From assembly GCA_963741525.1 (NCBI GenBank), contig CAVUIW010000028.1:248001-312000 (forward strand): DNA of 64,000 nt. Reading direction: 5' to 3'. Under the pieces are notes generated by a model. The model saw nothing but the letters and a program-made list of their open reading frames with translations, made no database searches and was not told the origin of the DNA. The translations under genes and the position numbers were made by a program. Shown here in pieces: positions 45,924 through 55,089 of this stretch (position 1 is the stretch's first letter; every line of letters begins with the position of its first letter). The DNA comes from JANNSX01 sp963741525. GTDB taxonomy: Bacteria; Pseudomonadota; Alphaproteobacteria; Rhizobiales; Hyphomicrobiaceae.

Positions 45924-46622
45924 ATGCACCGACTTACCCATTTCCGCCTCTGTCCCTTCTCGCGCTCGATCCGCCTGCTCATGGCGGAGCTGAAGCTCGA
46001 GACGGAGCTTGCCGAGGAACTGCCCTGGAAACCCTCGCGCCAATTCCTCGAGCTCAATCCGTCCGGCGATCTGCCGGCGCTCGAACTCGACGGCGGGCCG
46101 GTCATCTCGGGCGCCTACGCGATTTCGGAGTATCTGGCCGAGACGGTCGATGGCCACCTCTACGAACGCAGCGCCGCCCCCGTCATCCCCGGCAATCGCA
46201 TCGAGCGCTCGGAGGTCAGGCGGCTCATCGACTGGTTCCAGCGCAAGCTCTACGGCGAAGCGATCTCGCATATCCTCGAGGAGCGGGTCTATGGCGGGCT
46301 TCGGCCCGGCTGCTCACATGCGCCCGATGTCGACTTGCTGAAGGTGGTCCGGCAAAATCTCCGCTATCACCTCTCCTATATCTCGTTCCTGGCCGAGCAG
46401 CGGAACTGGCTCGGCGGCGAGCAGCTATCCTTCGCGGATCTGGCCGCGGCGGCCCAGCTCTCTGTTGCGGACTATCTTGGCGAGATCGAATGGGACGAGC
46501 GACAGGCGGCCAAAGGCTGGTATGCTCGGATGAAGTCGCGGCCCTCGATGCGCGCGATCCTTGCCGAACGCGTGCCGGGCACGCCCATGCCGCCGAGCCA
46601 CTATGCCAATCCGGACTTCTGA
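45924..46622 (+). CDS. Glutathione S-transferase family protein
   Basis: A 232-aa GST-fold protein. The N-terminal thioredoxin-like domain has a CPFS active-site-like motif (LCPFSRSIRLLMAE), the cis-Pro region NPSGDLPALELD and the glutathione-gamma-glutamyl site GAYAISEYLAE. The helical C-domain contains LSFADLAAAAQLSVADYLGE. Its 3' end overlaps queG by 20 bp, so the genes are co-transcribed. Substrate unknown. Confidence 0.9.
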   Translation: MHRLTHFRLCPFSRSIRLLMAELKLETELAEELPWKPSRQFLELNPSGDLPALELDGGPVISGAYAISEYLAETVDGHLYERSAAPVIPGNRIERSEVRRLIDWFQRKLYGEAISHILEERVYGGLRPGCSHAPDVDLLKVVRQNLRYHLSYISFLAEQRNWLGGEQLSFADLAAAAQLSVADYLGEIEWDERQAAKGWYARMKSRPSMRAILAERVPGTPMPPSHYANPDF

Positions 46623-47772
46623 GCCGAAACGGACCGAAGAGAGCGCATCACGCGAACCCTTCAGACAGCGGCTCGAGGCCGAGGCGCGGCGTCAGGGATT
46701 CGATTCTGTTGGCATTGCAGCAACCGACGGCCTCCCGGATTTTGGTTCTGGGCTCGCGGCATTCCTGGCCGACGGGCGGCAGGGCGACATGGCTTGGCTC
46801 GCCGAGACGGCGGAGCGGCGTAAGCATCCGTCGGCACTTTGGCCCGAGGCGCGTTCGGCCGTGATGCTGGCAGTGCGCTATCCGTCCGAGAGCGATCCGC
46901 TGGAGGCGCTGGCCAATCTGGATCACGGCACGATCGCGCTCTATGCCAAGCGCCGCGACTATCACGATGTGATCAAGGGGCGCTTAAAGCACTTGGCGCA
47001 ATGGCTCGCACGCGAGACCGGGTCTGAGGTGAAGGTGTTCGTCGACACGGCGCCGCTCATGGAGAAACCTTTGGCCCAGGCGGCCGGTCTCGGCTGGCAG
47101 GGTAAGCACACGAACCTCGTCTCGCGCGACCTCGGCTCCTGGTTCCTGCTTGGCGCGATCCTGACCACCGCTGCGCTGCAAGCCGATGAGCCTGAAACCG
47201 ATCACTGCGGCAGCTGCCGCCGCTGTCTCGATATCTGTCCGACCGGCGCGTTTCCGGCGCCTTACCAGCTCGACGCGCGGCGCTGCATCTCGTATCTCAC
47301 CATCGAGCACAAAGGTCATATTCCCCGAGAGTTCCGCCGTGCCATCGGCAATCGCATCTTCGGCTGCGACGATTGTCTGGCCGTCTGCCCCTGGAATAAG
47401 TTCGCCGGCGCCGCGCACGATCAGAAGCTCAGCATCCGGGCAGAGACCGACAATCCGCCGCTCGCTGAGCTGCTGGCGCTCGTCGATGCCGCCTTTCGTG
47501 TGCGCTTCGCTGGCACGCCCATCAAGCGCACGGGCCGGGATCGGTTCTTGCGAAACGTTCTGATCGCCGCCGGCAACGCGCGAGATGAGGCGTTGTTGCC
47601 GAAGGTTGTGCGGCTGCTCGACGATGATTCACCGCTCGTCCGCGCCATGGCCGTGTGGGCTTTTGCCTCGATCGCGTTAGAGGATCAGATCCAAGCGGAG
47701 GCCATGCGGCGTAGATCGCAAGAATCTGATCCCGAAGTCCTGCGGGAATGGGCGGAGGCTTTGAGCCTATGA
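46603..47772 (+). CDS. queG: Epoxyqueuosine reductase
   Basis: A 389-aa cobalamin- and iron-sulfur-dependent enzyme for the last step of tRNA queuosine synthesis. Two 4Fe-4S cluster motifs are seen: CGSCRRCLDICPTGAF and FGCDDCLAVCPWNKF. The N-terminal substrate/cobalamin domain includes GLGWQGKHTNLVSRDLGSWF. A C-terminal HEAT-like tail follows. ATG 46603 overlaps gst. Its stop overlaps the next gene (ATGA). Confidence 0.95.
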   Translation: MPIRTSEPKRTEESASREPFRQRLEAEARRQGFDSVGIAATDGLPDFGSGLAAFLADGRQGDMAWLAETAERRKHPSALWPEARSAVMLAVRYPSESDPLEALANLDHGTIALYAKRRDYHDVIKGRLKHLAQWLARETGSEVKVFVDTAPLMEKPLAQAAGLGWQGKHTNLVSRDLGSWFLLGAILTTAALQADEPETDHCGSCRRCLDICPTGAFPAPYQLDARRCISYLTIEHKGHIPREFRRAIGNRIFGCDDCLAVCPWNKFAGAAHDQKLSIRAETDNPPLAELLALVDAAFRVRFAGTPIKRTGRDRFLRNVLIAAGNARDEALLPKVVRLLDDDSPLVRAMAVWAFASIALEDQIQAEAMRRRSQESDPEVLREWAEALSL

Positions 47773-48833
47773 GCCATCTGCTCTGTGTTGGCCTAGGCTA
47801 CTCGGCGGAGCGTGTTGCCGCGCGACTTGCCGGCGACGGCTGGCAGGTCACGGGGAGTTCGCGGAGCGATGCGGGCTGCGCGCGTGTCCGCTCGCTCGGC
47901 TATCGGGCCGCGCGGTTCGATGGTGCGGCGGCTTCGACTGAGTTGCGCTCCGCGCTGCAGGAAACCACCCACCTTCTTATCTCGGCCGCGCCCGACGCCG
48001 AGGACGATCCGCTGCTACGATGGCATCTGGCTGACATCCAGAACGGCCCGCAACTTTGCTGGATCGGCTATCTCTCGACTGTCGGAGTCTATGGCGATCA
48101 CCAGGGCGCCTGGGTCGACGAAACGACGATACCGGCGCCGATCACCGAGCGCGGCCGGCGCCGGGTCGAGGCGGAGAAGCAGTGGCTGGCACTCTCCACC
48201 ACATTTCATGGAAATGCCACAGCGGTAGCCCCCCCTCCCGCCTCGTGGGGGAGGGTAGGGGAGGGGGGTGGGTCTCTCGATTTGTCAGAACCACCCGCAA
48301 CGTTCACCCCCCACCCTGTCCCTCCCCACGTCGTGCCGGAGGCGCGCCTCCGGCACGACGGGGAGGGGACGCCGTGGTTAGACCCAAGTTCGACCGATCG
48401 TTTCCGACCTCTGACCGTGCAGGTCTTCCGCCTCGCAGGAATTTACGGTCCCGGACAGAACCAGCTCGCGGCGCTCCGGCGCGGCGAAGCGAGACGCATC
48501 GTCAAGGCGGGCCAAGTCTTCAACCGCATCCATGTCGACGACATCGCCGGTGCGGTCATCGCTGGCATCCGGCATCCCGAGGCGGCAGGCCTCTTCAACG
48601 TCGCCGACGATCTGCCTGCGCCGCCCGATGAGGTGATCGTCTATGCGGCAGGCCTCCTCGGCATCGCGCCGCCGCCGGTCCTTCCCTTCGAGACGGCCGA
48701 GCTCAGCCCCATGGCGAAAAGCTTCTATGGCGAGGTGAAGCGTGTCTCGAACGCGCGCTTGAAAACGGACCTCGGATGGCAGCCGCTCTATCCAACCTAT
48801 CGCGAGGGGCTTGCCGCGCTCGCTGAAAGATGA
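47769..48833 (+). CDS. NAD-dependent epimerase/dehydratase family protein carrying an in-frame palindromic insert
   Basis: A 354-aa atypical SDR of the YeeZ-like type: glycine motif LLCVGLGYSAERVAARL, STVGVYGDHQGAWVDE with the catalytic Tyr, VQVFRLAGIYGPGQNQLAAL and FNRIHVDDIAGAVIAG. Between EAEKQWLAL and VQVFRLAG, where relatives have a short loop, about 60 residues are encoded by a GC-rich palindromic repeat (48220-48378). The frame stays open through it. The protein is thus longer than usual, and the insert should form a surface loop. Start overlaps the queG stop. Confidence 0.87.
   Translation: MSHLLCVGLGYSAERVAARLAGDGWQVTGSSRSDAGCARVRSLGYRAARFDGAAASTELRSALQETTHLLISAAPDAEDDPLLRWHLADIQNGPQLCWIGYLSTVGVYGDHQGAWVDETTIPAPITERGRRRVEAEKQWLALSTTFHGNATAVAPPPASWGRVGEGGGSLDLSEPPATFTPHPVPPHVVPEARLRHDGEGTPWLDPSSTDRFRPLTVQVFRLAGIYGPGQNQLAALRRGEARRIVKAGQVFNRIHVDDIAGAVIAGIRHPEAAGLFNVADDLPAPPDEVIVYAAGLLGIAPPPVLPFETAELSPMAKSFYGEVKRVSNARLKTDLGWQPLYPTYREGLAALAER
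48220..48378. repeat. Palindromic repeat element inserted in a coding region
   Basis: C-rich and G-rich arms (CCCCTCCC.. / ..GGGGGAGGG at about 48230-48260) precede a perfect 32-bp palindrome centred at 48344/48345 (48329-48360), flanked by CCTCCCC and GGGGAGG. It has the look of a REP-like or Rickettsia-type intragenic palindromic element and contains no stop in the host frame. Confidence 0.75.
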
Positions 48834-48993
48834 GCGTTCCATCAACCACTTACGCTCCGTTCAAATCCCGTTCAGATCGCCTCCCCGATTTTGACGCCAT
48901 TCGACCTTAAGCTTGTCCCAGTCGCGGCCGAGGCGTGTTGATCATCGGTGCCGCGATTCGGGGGAGATAAGCGGCACTAAACTGGGGTAAGTC

Positions 48994-50031
48994 ATGCGGC
49001 CTCTCGCTCTCACCACGCTCCTCGCCTCCCTCATCGGCATCACCTTGAGCCAACCGGCGATCGGCGGCGAAGCGACGCTCGTCCTCGTGCTCGAGCCATC
49101 CAAGTTCACCGGCAAATCCTGGGATATCGATCCGGGCGCGGATCCCATTCTGTGCTTTGGAGCAGGCTGCTACCGTTCGGGCGGTCTCGATCGCCCGGCG
49201 CGCTACCTGCCCGGCAAACGCGCACTCGGGCCACTGGCCGCGCTCAATCTCGGCGGCAAGGCCGGCGCCTGCGCCGATCGCCTCGGCTGCGTCTTCCGCG
49301 GCGTGCCGCTCGAGGACGGCCCGGCGCGCGTGACACCCATCGACGTCGACATCGACCGGCACGATCGCCTCGAGGACCGCTTCATCGCCGCCGACAAGAG
49401 CTGCCGCGTGAAAAACGGCGATCTCACCTGCTACAACGGCATCTACACGCGCGAATATTCGCTTTGGGTCGTGCCCGAGGAGGTCGCCGAGGAGGCCGGC
49501 TTCGAAGGCCTCGACTACGCGCTCCATGAAGGCATGCGCGAGGGCCGCGCGCGCTTCGCCGAGGAGTTCCTGAGCCAGGAGCGCGAGGCAATGCCGCAGC
49601 GGATCTCGGAACTCTACCGTCTCGTGCTCGGCGATGAGATCGACGAGACTTGCCGGACGGACGCCGAGGTGATGGCCGGCACCTTCCGCATCGCCGGCAT
49701 CGGCACCGCGCCGGGCTCGAGCGCTGGCACCGCGCTAGAACGCTTCATCCGCACCGGTGCCGATGACGATATCCTCGACAGCATCCGCACCGAGCCGCGC
49801 GTCTTCTGGGGCCTGCAGCAGGCCATCGACCGCCTGCAGAACCTCGTCTCGGTCGAGCACGTGACCCGAAACACCGAGTTCGGCGGCATTCGAGTCGTCG
49901 AGCGCGGCGGCAAGTTGGTCCTCGACATCGGCTGGAAAGCCGAGGAAGCCGCCCGCGACCTCATCGATCAGTGCCAGGGGATCGACTCGACGGACTTGGA
50001 TTCGATCTTCAGCGGTGCGGACAAGGGTTAG
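48994..50031 (+). CDS. Hypothetical secreted protein
   Basis: A 345-aa protein with a signal peptide (cleavage near AIGGEA, residue about 25). The mature protein has at least eight cysteines (for example CFGAGCYRSGG and CADRLGCVFRG), suggesting disulphide-stabilised periplasmic folding, and a long helical region (about 165-215). No catalytic motif or family is recognised. It is monocistronic: 160 bp after the epimerase and convergent with the DUF35 gene. Confidence 0.75.
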   Translation: MRPLALTTLLASLIGITLSQPAIGGEATLVLVLEPSKFTGKSWDIDPGADPILCFGAGCYRSGGLDRPARYLPGKRALGPLAALNLGGKAGACADRLGCVFRGVPLEDGPARVTPIDVDIDRHDRLEDRFIAADKSCRVKNGDLTCYNGIYTREYSLWVVPEEVAEEAGFEGLDYALHEGMREGRARFAEEFLSQEREAMPQRISELYRLVLGDEIDETCRTDAEVMAGTFRIAGIGTAPGSSAGTALERFIRTGADDDILDSIRTEPRVFWGLQQAIDRLQNLVSVEHVTRNTEFGGIRVVERGGKLVLDIGWKAEEAARDLIDQCQGIDSTDLDSIFSGADKG

Positions 50032-50049
50032 CTTGTCAGCGTCACCGGT

Positions 50050-50454
50050 TCATACCCGGCGAAATACGGGAAGCGGCGGCAGGCCCTGGCGCTCGCGCCA
50101 GGCGACGCTGACCTTGTCCCCGATCGCGGCCGTTTCGGCCTCGATGTTGGTCAGCAGACGGGGCCCTTCGTCGAGATCGACGAGAGCCAGCAGATAGGGC
50201 GGCGGCAGCTCCTCGGTCACGGGAAGACGCACGGTCGTCAGCGAGTAGATCGAGCCCGTTCCTTTGGCCTCGACCCAGCTGAGCTCGGTCGCCTCGCAGG
50301 CGAGGCAGAAGGGACGCGGATAAAATTGGTGATGGCCGCATGCATTGCATTTCTGAACAACGAGGCGGCGCTCGAGACAGGCCTGCCAGAAGGCTTCCGT
50401 GGTCGGATCGGCGATGCCTTGATCGCTGAGGCTGGGTTGCGCTGGCTTACTCAC
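50050..50454 (-). CDS. DUF35 OB-fold/zinc-ribbon protein, thiolase partner
   Basis: A 134-aa acyl-CoA-associated protein. An N-terminal helix (EAFWQACLERRLVVQKC), a rubredoxin-like zinc ribbon (CNAC ... CLAC) and an OB fold (GSIYSLTTVRLPVTEELPPP) are seen. DUF35 proteins form complexes with SCP2-type thiolases. GTG 50454 lies inside the end of the thiolase gene (8-bp overlap), supporting complex formation and coupling. Confidence 0.9.
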   Translation of the reverse strand: MSKPAQPSLSDQGIADPTTEAFWQACLERRLVVQKCNACGHHQFYPRPFCLACEATELSWVEAKGTGSIYSLTTVRLPVTEELPPPYLLALVDLDEGPRLLTNIEAETAAIGDKVSVAWRERQGLPPLPVFRRV

Positions 50455-51605
50455 GGGCAAGTACCACGGTTGATGCGGTCGAGAAGGCGAGGCCCCCGGT
50501 CCCGTGCGCAACGGCAATCTCGGCATCCTTGACTTGCCGCGCGCCGGCCTCGTGGCGCAGCTGCCGCACGGCCTCGATCAGCAACAAGATTCCGAGCGCG
50601 CCAGGATGATTGTAGGAAAGCCCGCCGCCAGACGTGAGCGCCGGCAGCGAGCCGCCCGGCGCCAAGCGTCCCTCAGCCACGAAGTTGCCGGCCTCACCCT
50701 TCTTGCAGAAGCCGAGATCCTCCAGATAGAGCAGCACGGCGTGGGTGAAATTGTCGTAGGGTTGCAGCACATCGACGTCGGCTGGCGTGATGCCGGCCAT
50801 GCCGAACGCCTCGCGGCCGGAGACGACACCGGGCGTCACGGTGAGATCCGGGCACTGCGCGACGTGCCACTGGCAATGGCTTTCGCCAGCCCCTAGCACG
50901 CGCACGGGCTTCTTCCGCGCATTACGCGCACGCGCCTTGCTTGTCACGATGACGACACCGCCACCGTCGGTGACGAGGCAGCAATCGACCTTGCGCAAGG
51001 GATCGCACAGCATCGGCGAGGCCATGGCTTCGTCCAATGTCAAAGGCTCGCGCGACCAGGCCTTCGGATTGAGTTGCGCCCACTTTCTCGCTGTTACCGC
51101 CACATGCGCCAGATGCTCGAGCGTCGTGCCATGCTCGTATATGTGGCGCGCAGCGCTGAGCGCATAGTGGCCGATCGGGAAATGGATGCCGTAGGGCGCT
51201 TCGAACTGGGCCGCGAGCGTGCCGTCGGTCGGCGAGATGGCGCGCTTGCGATTGCGGCGGCTGCGCTGGCGCGATGCATAGCCGACGAGCGCCACCTCGC
51301 AGCGGCCCGCGGCAATCGCCAGCATGGCGTGGTGGATAAAGAACTCGAAGGAAGCGCCGCCCATGTCCGAAGATTTCGGCATAGCGCGGATGGATGCCCA
51401 GATACTCGCCGACCTGGACCGATCCCTCCTCCCCCATGTAGTTGGTGAAGACGGCATCGACGTCCTTGAAACGCAGGCCCGCCTCATCGAGTGCCTCCTT
51501 GGCGGCAAGGGCCACCATCGACAACTCGCTCTGGTCGATGACCTTGCCGAGCGGCGTCTCGGCGGCGCCACTGATGTAGACCGGAGTCGCTCCGAGACTA
51601 TGATT
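50447..51605 (-). CDS. SCP2-type thiolase, +1 frameshift near 51372 and unclear start
   Basis: A thiolase-like condensing or cleaving enzyme. Frame one encodes TPVYISGAAETPLGKVIDQS to YLGIHPRYAE. The rest, DMGGASFEFFIHHAMLAIAA to PGALGILLLIEAVRQLRH, lies in the next frame. Deleting one base of GATTTC at 51372-51377 joins them. No ATG/GTG/TTG precedes the conserved N-terminus before an in-frame stop at 51606-51608, so the given right end is the limit of the open frame. The first usable codons are TTG 51530 or ATG 51524, which would remove about 20 conserved residues. It is divergent from the XRE-cupin regulator. Confidence 0.85.
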
Positions 51606-51770
51606 TCATCTGCAAATCCCGGCAGTCTAAGAGCCAGTAAGGGCTGTGTCGGTCTGTTGAAAAAGTATGATATGCTGACACAAGCCGTGTCAATTGGCAG
51701 CGGCACTTGGGCTGGTATGCGGGTACATGGCATGCCATCAGACGAGCCGAATGCGACGGCGAGAGGCGAG

Positions 51771-52520
51771 ATGCCGAAAGTCAAGCAGAGCCAAAAATCC
51801 GGTAGGCCGCGTCAGGCTCTGCGCAAGGCGCCCACCGCTCCGAACATCTGCCTCCTGCACCCGCACGAGCTGGGCGAGGGGCAAGGCAACTCGGCACAGC
51901 GCGCGAGGCAGATGCCGCCCGAGATCGGACGTCGCCTGCGCGAGATCCGGCTCCGCAAGAACATGACCTTGAGCGAAATCGAGGCACTCTCAGGCGTCTC
52001 CAAGTCGATGCTCTCCCAGATCGAGCGCGGCAAGGTCAATCCGACCTTCGCCCGCGTCTGGCATCTGACGCGCTCGCTCGGCGTCGGCGTCGGCGAACTG
52101 CTCGGCGAGGTTTCCTCGCACTTCGAGGAGACCAAGCAGTTCGAGCATCTGCAGGTTTACCGCACGCCCACCATCACCTCGTCCGACGGCCTCTGCACGA
52201 CGAAGATCTTGAACCCCATCCGTTTCCAGCTGCCCTTCGAATGGTACGAGATGACCCTGCAGCGGGGCGGCGAATTGAGGGCCAACGCGCATGGTAACGG
52301 CGCCTGGGAGCACATGACGGTCGTCTCCGGCCGCGTTGTCGTCGAGATCGGCAAGGCCGAGGTGATGCTCGAGGCCGGCGAGACGGTACGCTACTCGGCG
52401 GAGCAGCCGCACGGCGTCCGCAACGACTACCCGGGTATCTCGAAAGTCATGCTCGTGCTCGTGGCGGTCAAGGATCTCGTGGCGGAGAGCATTCCATTCG
52501 GGCCGATCAAGCGGAATTGA
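51771..52520 (+). CDS. XRE-cupin transcriptional regulator
   Basis: A 249-aa regulator. The helix-turn-helix (about 55-110) reads IGRRLREIRLRKNMTLSEIE then SGVSKSMLSQIERGKVNPTF. The cupin domain (about 155-235) includes WEHMTVVSGRVVVEIGKAEV and SAEQPHGVRNDYPG. Such proteins control amine, amino-acid and polyamine catabolism in response to a ligand in the cupin. ATG 51771 has a purine-rich site (GAGAGGCGAG). It lies between the divergent thiolase/DUF35 pair and the convergent long catabolic operon, and probably controls both. Confidence 0.92.
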   Translation: MPKVKQSQKSGRPRQALRKAPTAPNICLLHPHELGEGQGNSAQRARQMPPEIGRRLREIRLRKNMTLSEIEALSGVSKSMLSQIERGKVNPTFARVWHLTRSLGVGVGELLGEVSSHFEETKQFEHLQVYRTPTITSSDGLCTTKILNPIRFQLPFEWYEMTLQRGGELRANAHGNGAWEHMTVVSGRVVVEIGKAEVMLEAGETVRYSAEQPHGVRNDYPGISKVMLVLVAVKDLVAESIPFGPIKRN

Positions 52521-52522
52521 GC

Positions 52523-52921
52523 TCACGCGCGGAGGACGACCTCGGCCGTCCCGGTGATGACGGCGGCTCCGCCTTCGCGAAGGAGTTCCAATTCAAGCGC
52601 CACGCGGTCGGCGTCATCCGACGCCTTGAAGACATCTCCAGCCACCCCACGCGGAACGAGCACGTCGCCCGGCCAGACCCGATCGGTAAATCGCACCTTG
52701 TAGCGGCGGACCGAGCCCGGCCCGAACCAGGTGCTCACGAACGAGCCGAGCAGCCCCGCCGACAGCATGCCGTGGGCCATGACGCTCGGGAGCCCCGCGG
52801 CCTTGGCGAACGCGGGATCATGATGCAGCGGGTTGAAGTCGCCAGATGCCCCGGCGTAGCGCACGATGTCGGTCACTGTCAGCGGTCCGAAGCGCATCGA
52901 GGGTGGAGATGGCAGGATCAT
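52523..52921 (-). CDS. MaoC-like (R)-hydratase
   Basis: A 132-aa hotdog-fold protein with the hydratase-2 signature YAGASGDFNPLHHDPAFAKA, which holds the catalytic Asp/His pair, and MAHGMLSAGLLGSF. It hydrates an enoyl-CoA. Its start overlaps the stop of the upstream FAS1-type partner (ATGA), and the two halves usually act as a heteromeric hydratase. It is the last gene of the operon. Confidence 0.92.
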   Translation of the reverse strand: MILPSPPSMRFGPLTVTDIVRYAGASGDFNPLHHDPAFAKAAGLPSVMAHGMLSAGLLGSFVSTWFGPGSVRRYKVRFTDRVWPGDVLVPRGVAGDVFKASDDADRVALELELLREGGAAVITGTAEVVLRA

Positions 52922-53325
52922 GCTGCCGCCGCCGTTTCGATGGCGGTCGAGCGCTCGTAGCCGATGATTTCACCGGTTGCCGCATCGCTCATCTCGATCT
53001 CGGAGACGACGATGCGCATCTGGCCGCCGCGCTTGCCTTGCTTCACCGTGTCGGAGGCGATGCGGGCGCGGCAGCGAACAACATCGCCGGGCGCGAGCGG
53101 CCGCAGATACTCGTACTCCTGTTCGCCGTGGACAGTGCGCGTGCGATCGAGCTTCATGATATCCACCACCAGCTGCTCGATATAGCTCGCGTTGAGTACG
53201 ACAGGAAAAGTCGGCGGCACTACCGGCGGCTCGAGCGCTGCGCCCGGATCATGAACCGAATACCCAAACTCCCGGACCTTTCCCCATTCGACCGGATGCA
53301 CCCACTCGGCAACAACATCGCTCAT
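52918..53325 (-). CDS. MaoC-N (FAS1-type) dehydratase subunit
   Basis: A 135-aa hotdog-fold protein of the MaoC N-terminal type (HPVEWGKVREFGYSVHDP, LRPLAPGDVVRCRARIASD) lacking the catalytic Asp/His motif, as expected for the partner of the MaoC gene that follows with a 4-bp overlap. It is preceded by an ABC permease gene after 3 bp. Confidence 0.88.
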   Translation of the reverse strand: MSDVVAEWVHPVEWGKVREFGYSVHDPGAALEPPVVPPTFPVVLNASYIEQLVVDIMKLDRTRTVHGEQEYEYLRPLAPGDVVRCRARIASDTVKQGKRGGQMRIVVSEIEMSDAATGEIIGYERSTAIETAAAA

Positions 53326-53328
53326 GGT

Positions 53329-54153
53329 CTACGCCAATCCCTTCGCGACCGCGCCTCGGCGCGTCAGCAGGTAAAGAAGCCCGAGTGCCACGAGGTTGAA
53401 GGCGATGAGCAGCGTCGCGACCGCCGTGATCGTCGGATTGATCTGCATGATGAGCTCGTTGAACATCCGCTTGGGGATCGTCATGTAGGTGCCGCCGATG
53501 AAGAGTGTCACGACCACCTCGTCGAAGGAAATCACGAAGGCGAATATCCAGGCGGCGATTGCGCTGGGTGCGATGTTGGGCAGCACGATTTGCAGGAGCA
53601 CGCGCGCCTTCGACGCGCCGAGCGTCATCGCCACTTGCTCGATGCGTTCATCGAAACTCTTGATCGCCACCTGCATGATGAGCACCACATAGGGCACCAC
53701 GAGGATCGTGTGCGCGAGCACGAGCCCCAGGAAGGTGCCGAGCAGTTTCGTTTTCGCGAAAACGATGAAAAGCGCCACGGCGGCGATGATGGTCGGGAAG
53801 ATCATCGGCGCCATGAAGTTCCCCTCGATGAGCCGGCGTCCCGGGAGTTTCCCGCGCGACAATCCATAGGCCGCCAGCGTGCCGAGCACGAGGGCGATGG
53901 TGCTCGAAAGCGTCGCCAGGATCACCGAGTTGACGCCGGCCCGCTGCCAGACCTCGGTGGTGAAGAACGATTCGTACCACCGGAGCGACAGCCCCGGCGG
54001 CGGGAACTGCAGCGACTGCGCGCTCGAGAAGGACATCGGCACGACGATCAGGATCGGCAGGCAAAGGAACACCAGTACGGCGCCGGCCACAACGCTGAGC
54101 CAGAGCGGCGCGGCGCGTGCCGATTGGACCCCACTTGTCGCTGCGACGCTCAT
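53329..54153 (-). CDS. ABC transporter permease, PotC-like
   Basis: A 274-aa permease with six predicted membrane segments and the coupling motif EQVAMTLGASKARVLLQIVL. It belongs to the spermidine/putrescine-type importer family. The start overlaps the partner permease by 4 bases. With the binding protein and ATPase it forms a complete importer. Confidence 0.92.
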   Translation of the reverse strand: MSVAATSGVQSARAAPLWLSVVAGAVLVFLCLPILIVVPMSFSSAQSLQFPPPGLSLRWYESFFTTEVWQRAGVNSVILATLSSTIALVLGTLAAYGLSRGKLPGRRLIEGNFMAPMIFPTIIAAVALFIVFAKTKLLGTFLGLVLAHTILVVPYVVLIMQVAIKSFDERIEQVAMTLGASKARVLLQIVLPNIAPSAIAAWIFAFVISFDEVVVTLFIGGTYMTIPKRMFNELIMQINPTITAVATLLIAFNLVALGLLYLLTRRGAVAKGLA

Positions 54154-55034
54154 GCGCGCTCCCTCAGCCGCTGATAGACCGCATAAAGCAGCAGCGTCAG
54201 CACGAGCAACACCACGGCATTGACCGCCGCCATTTCCCAGCGGGCGAATTTGTTGATGAGGAAGTCCATCATGTTGGCGATCATCGGCACCTTGCCGCCG
54301 CCGAGAATGGCCGGCGTGATGTAGAAGCCGAGCGAAAGGATAAAGACGAGCACCATGGCGGCCGACAAGGCCGGGACGGTCAGCGGAAAGAACACGCGCC
54401 AGAAAATCGCCATCCGCGAAGCGCCCAGCGTCTCCGCCACCTGCAGCAGCCGCGGATCGATGCGCCGCATGGCGGCCGCCAACGGCAGGATCAGGAATGG
54501 CAGCAGCACATTGACCATGCCGAGCAGTACGCCATTCTCGTTATAGAGAAATTCGACGGGCTTCGTGGTCCATCCCGCTGCCTGCAGCCAACGATTGACG
54601 ATGCCGCCATTGCCGAGGATGACGATCCAGGCGTAGGTGCGGACCAGGACCGAGACCCAGAAGGTCATCACCACGATGCCGAGCATCAGCATCTGCCGGC
54701 TCGGCGGGAGCTTGGAGATCCAATAGGCGAGCGGATAGCCCAAGAGCGCACAGAGCAGCGTCACCTCGACGGCGACCAGCGCGGTGCGCCAGATGATTTT
54801 GAGGAAGTATCCCGCGTCGACGAACTCGACATAGTTTCCGGTCGTCAGCGCGCCGGTTTCGGGATGCGAAAAGCTCCAGAGCGCGGTGGTGAGGAGGGGC
54901 AAGTCGAAGACCAACAGGACGAGCAGAAGCAGCGGCGCGACGAAGATGAAATAGCCCCATCGGCCTTCGCCGCGGCCCAGAGTTGCAGCCGGGGCGGCTT
55001 TTTTCGGAACTTCGGCACCGGCTGCAATTGTCAT
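54150..55034 (-). CDS. ABC transporter permease, PotB-like
   Basis: A 294-aa permease with an N-terminal segment before six membrane helices. The coupling motif is VAETLGASRMAIFWRVFFPL. It is the PotB-type half of the importer, 55 bp after the binding-protein gene and overlapping the PotC-type gene. Confidence 0.92.
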   Translation of the reverse strand: MTIAAGAEVPKKAAPAATLGRGEGRWGYFIFVAPLLLLVLLVFDLPLLTTALWSFSHPETGALTTGNYVEFVDAGYFLKIIWRTALVAVEVTLLCALLGYPLAYWISKLPPSRQMLMLGIVVMTFWVSVLVRTYAWIVILGNGGIVNRWLQAAGWTTKPVEFLYNENGVLLGMVNVLLPFLILPLAAAMRRIDPRLLQVAETLGASRMAIFWRVFFPLTVPALSAAMVLVFILSLGFYITPAILGGGKVPMIANMMDFLINKFARWEMAAVNAVVLLVLTLLLYAVYQRLRERA

Positions 55035-55089
55035 GCGTTCGATCCGTGCGGCCGCAGGAAAGTCTCGCCTCCCTGCGGCGCTTCTCGCG

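Noticed and set aside
51606..51784. N-terminal extension of the thiolase in the 445-codon frame
   Set aside because: The upstream part is in a different frame from the conserved N-terminus and overlaps the promoter of the divergent regulator.
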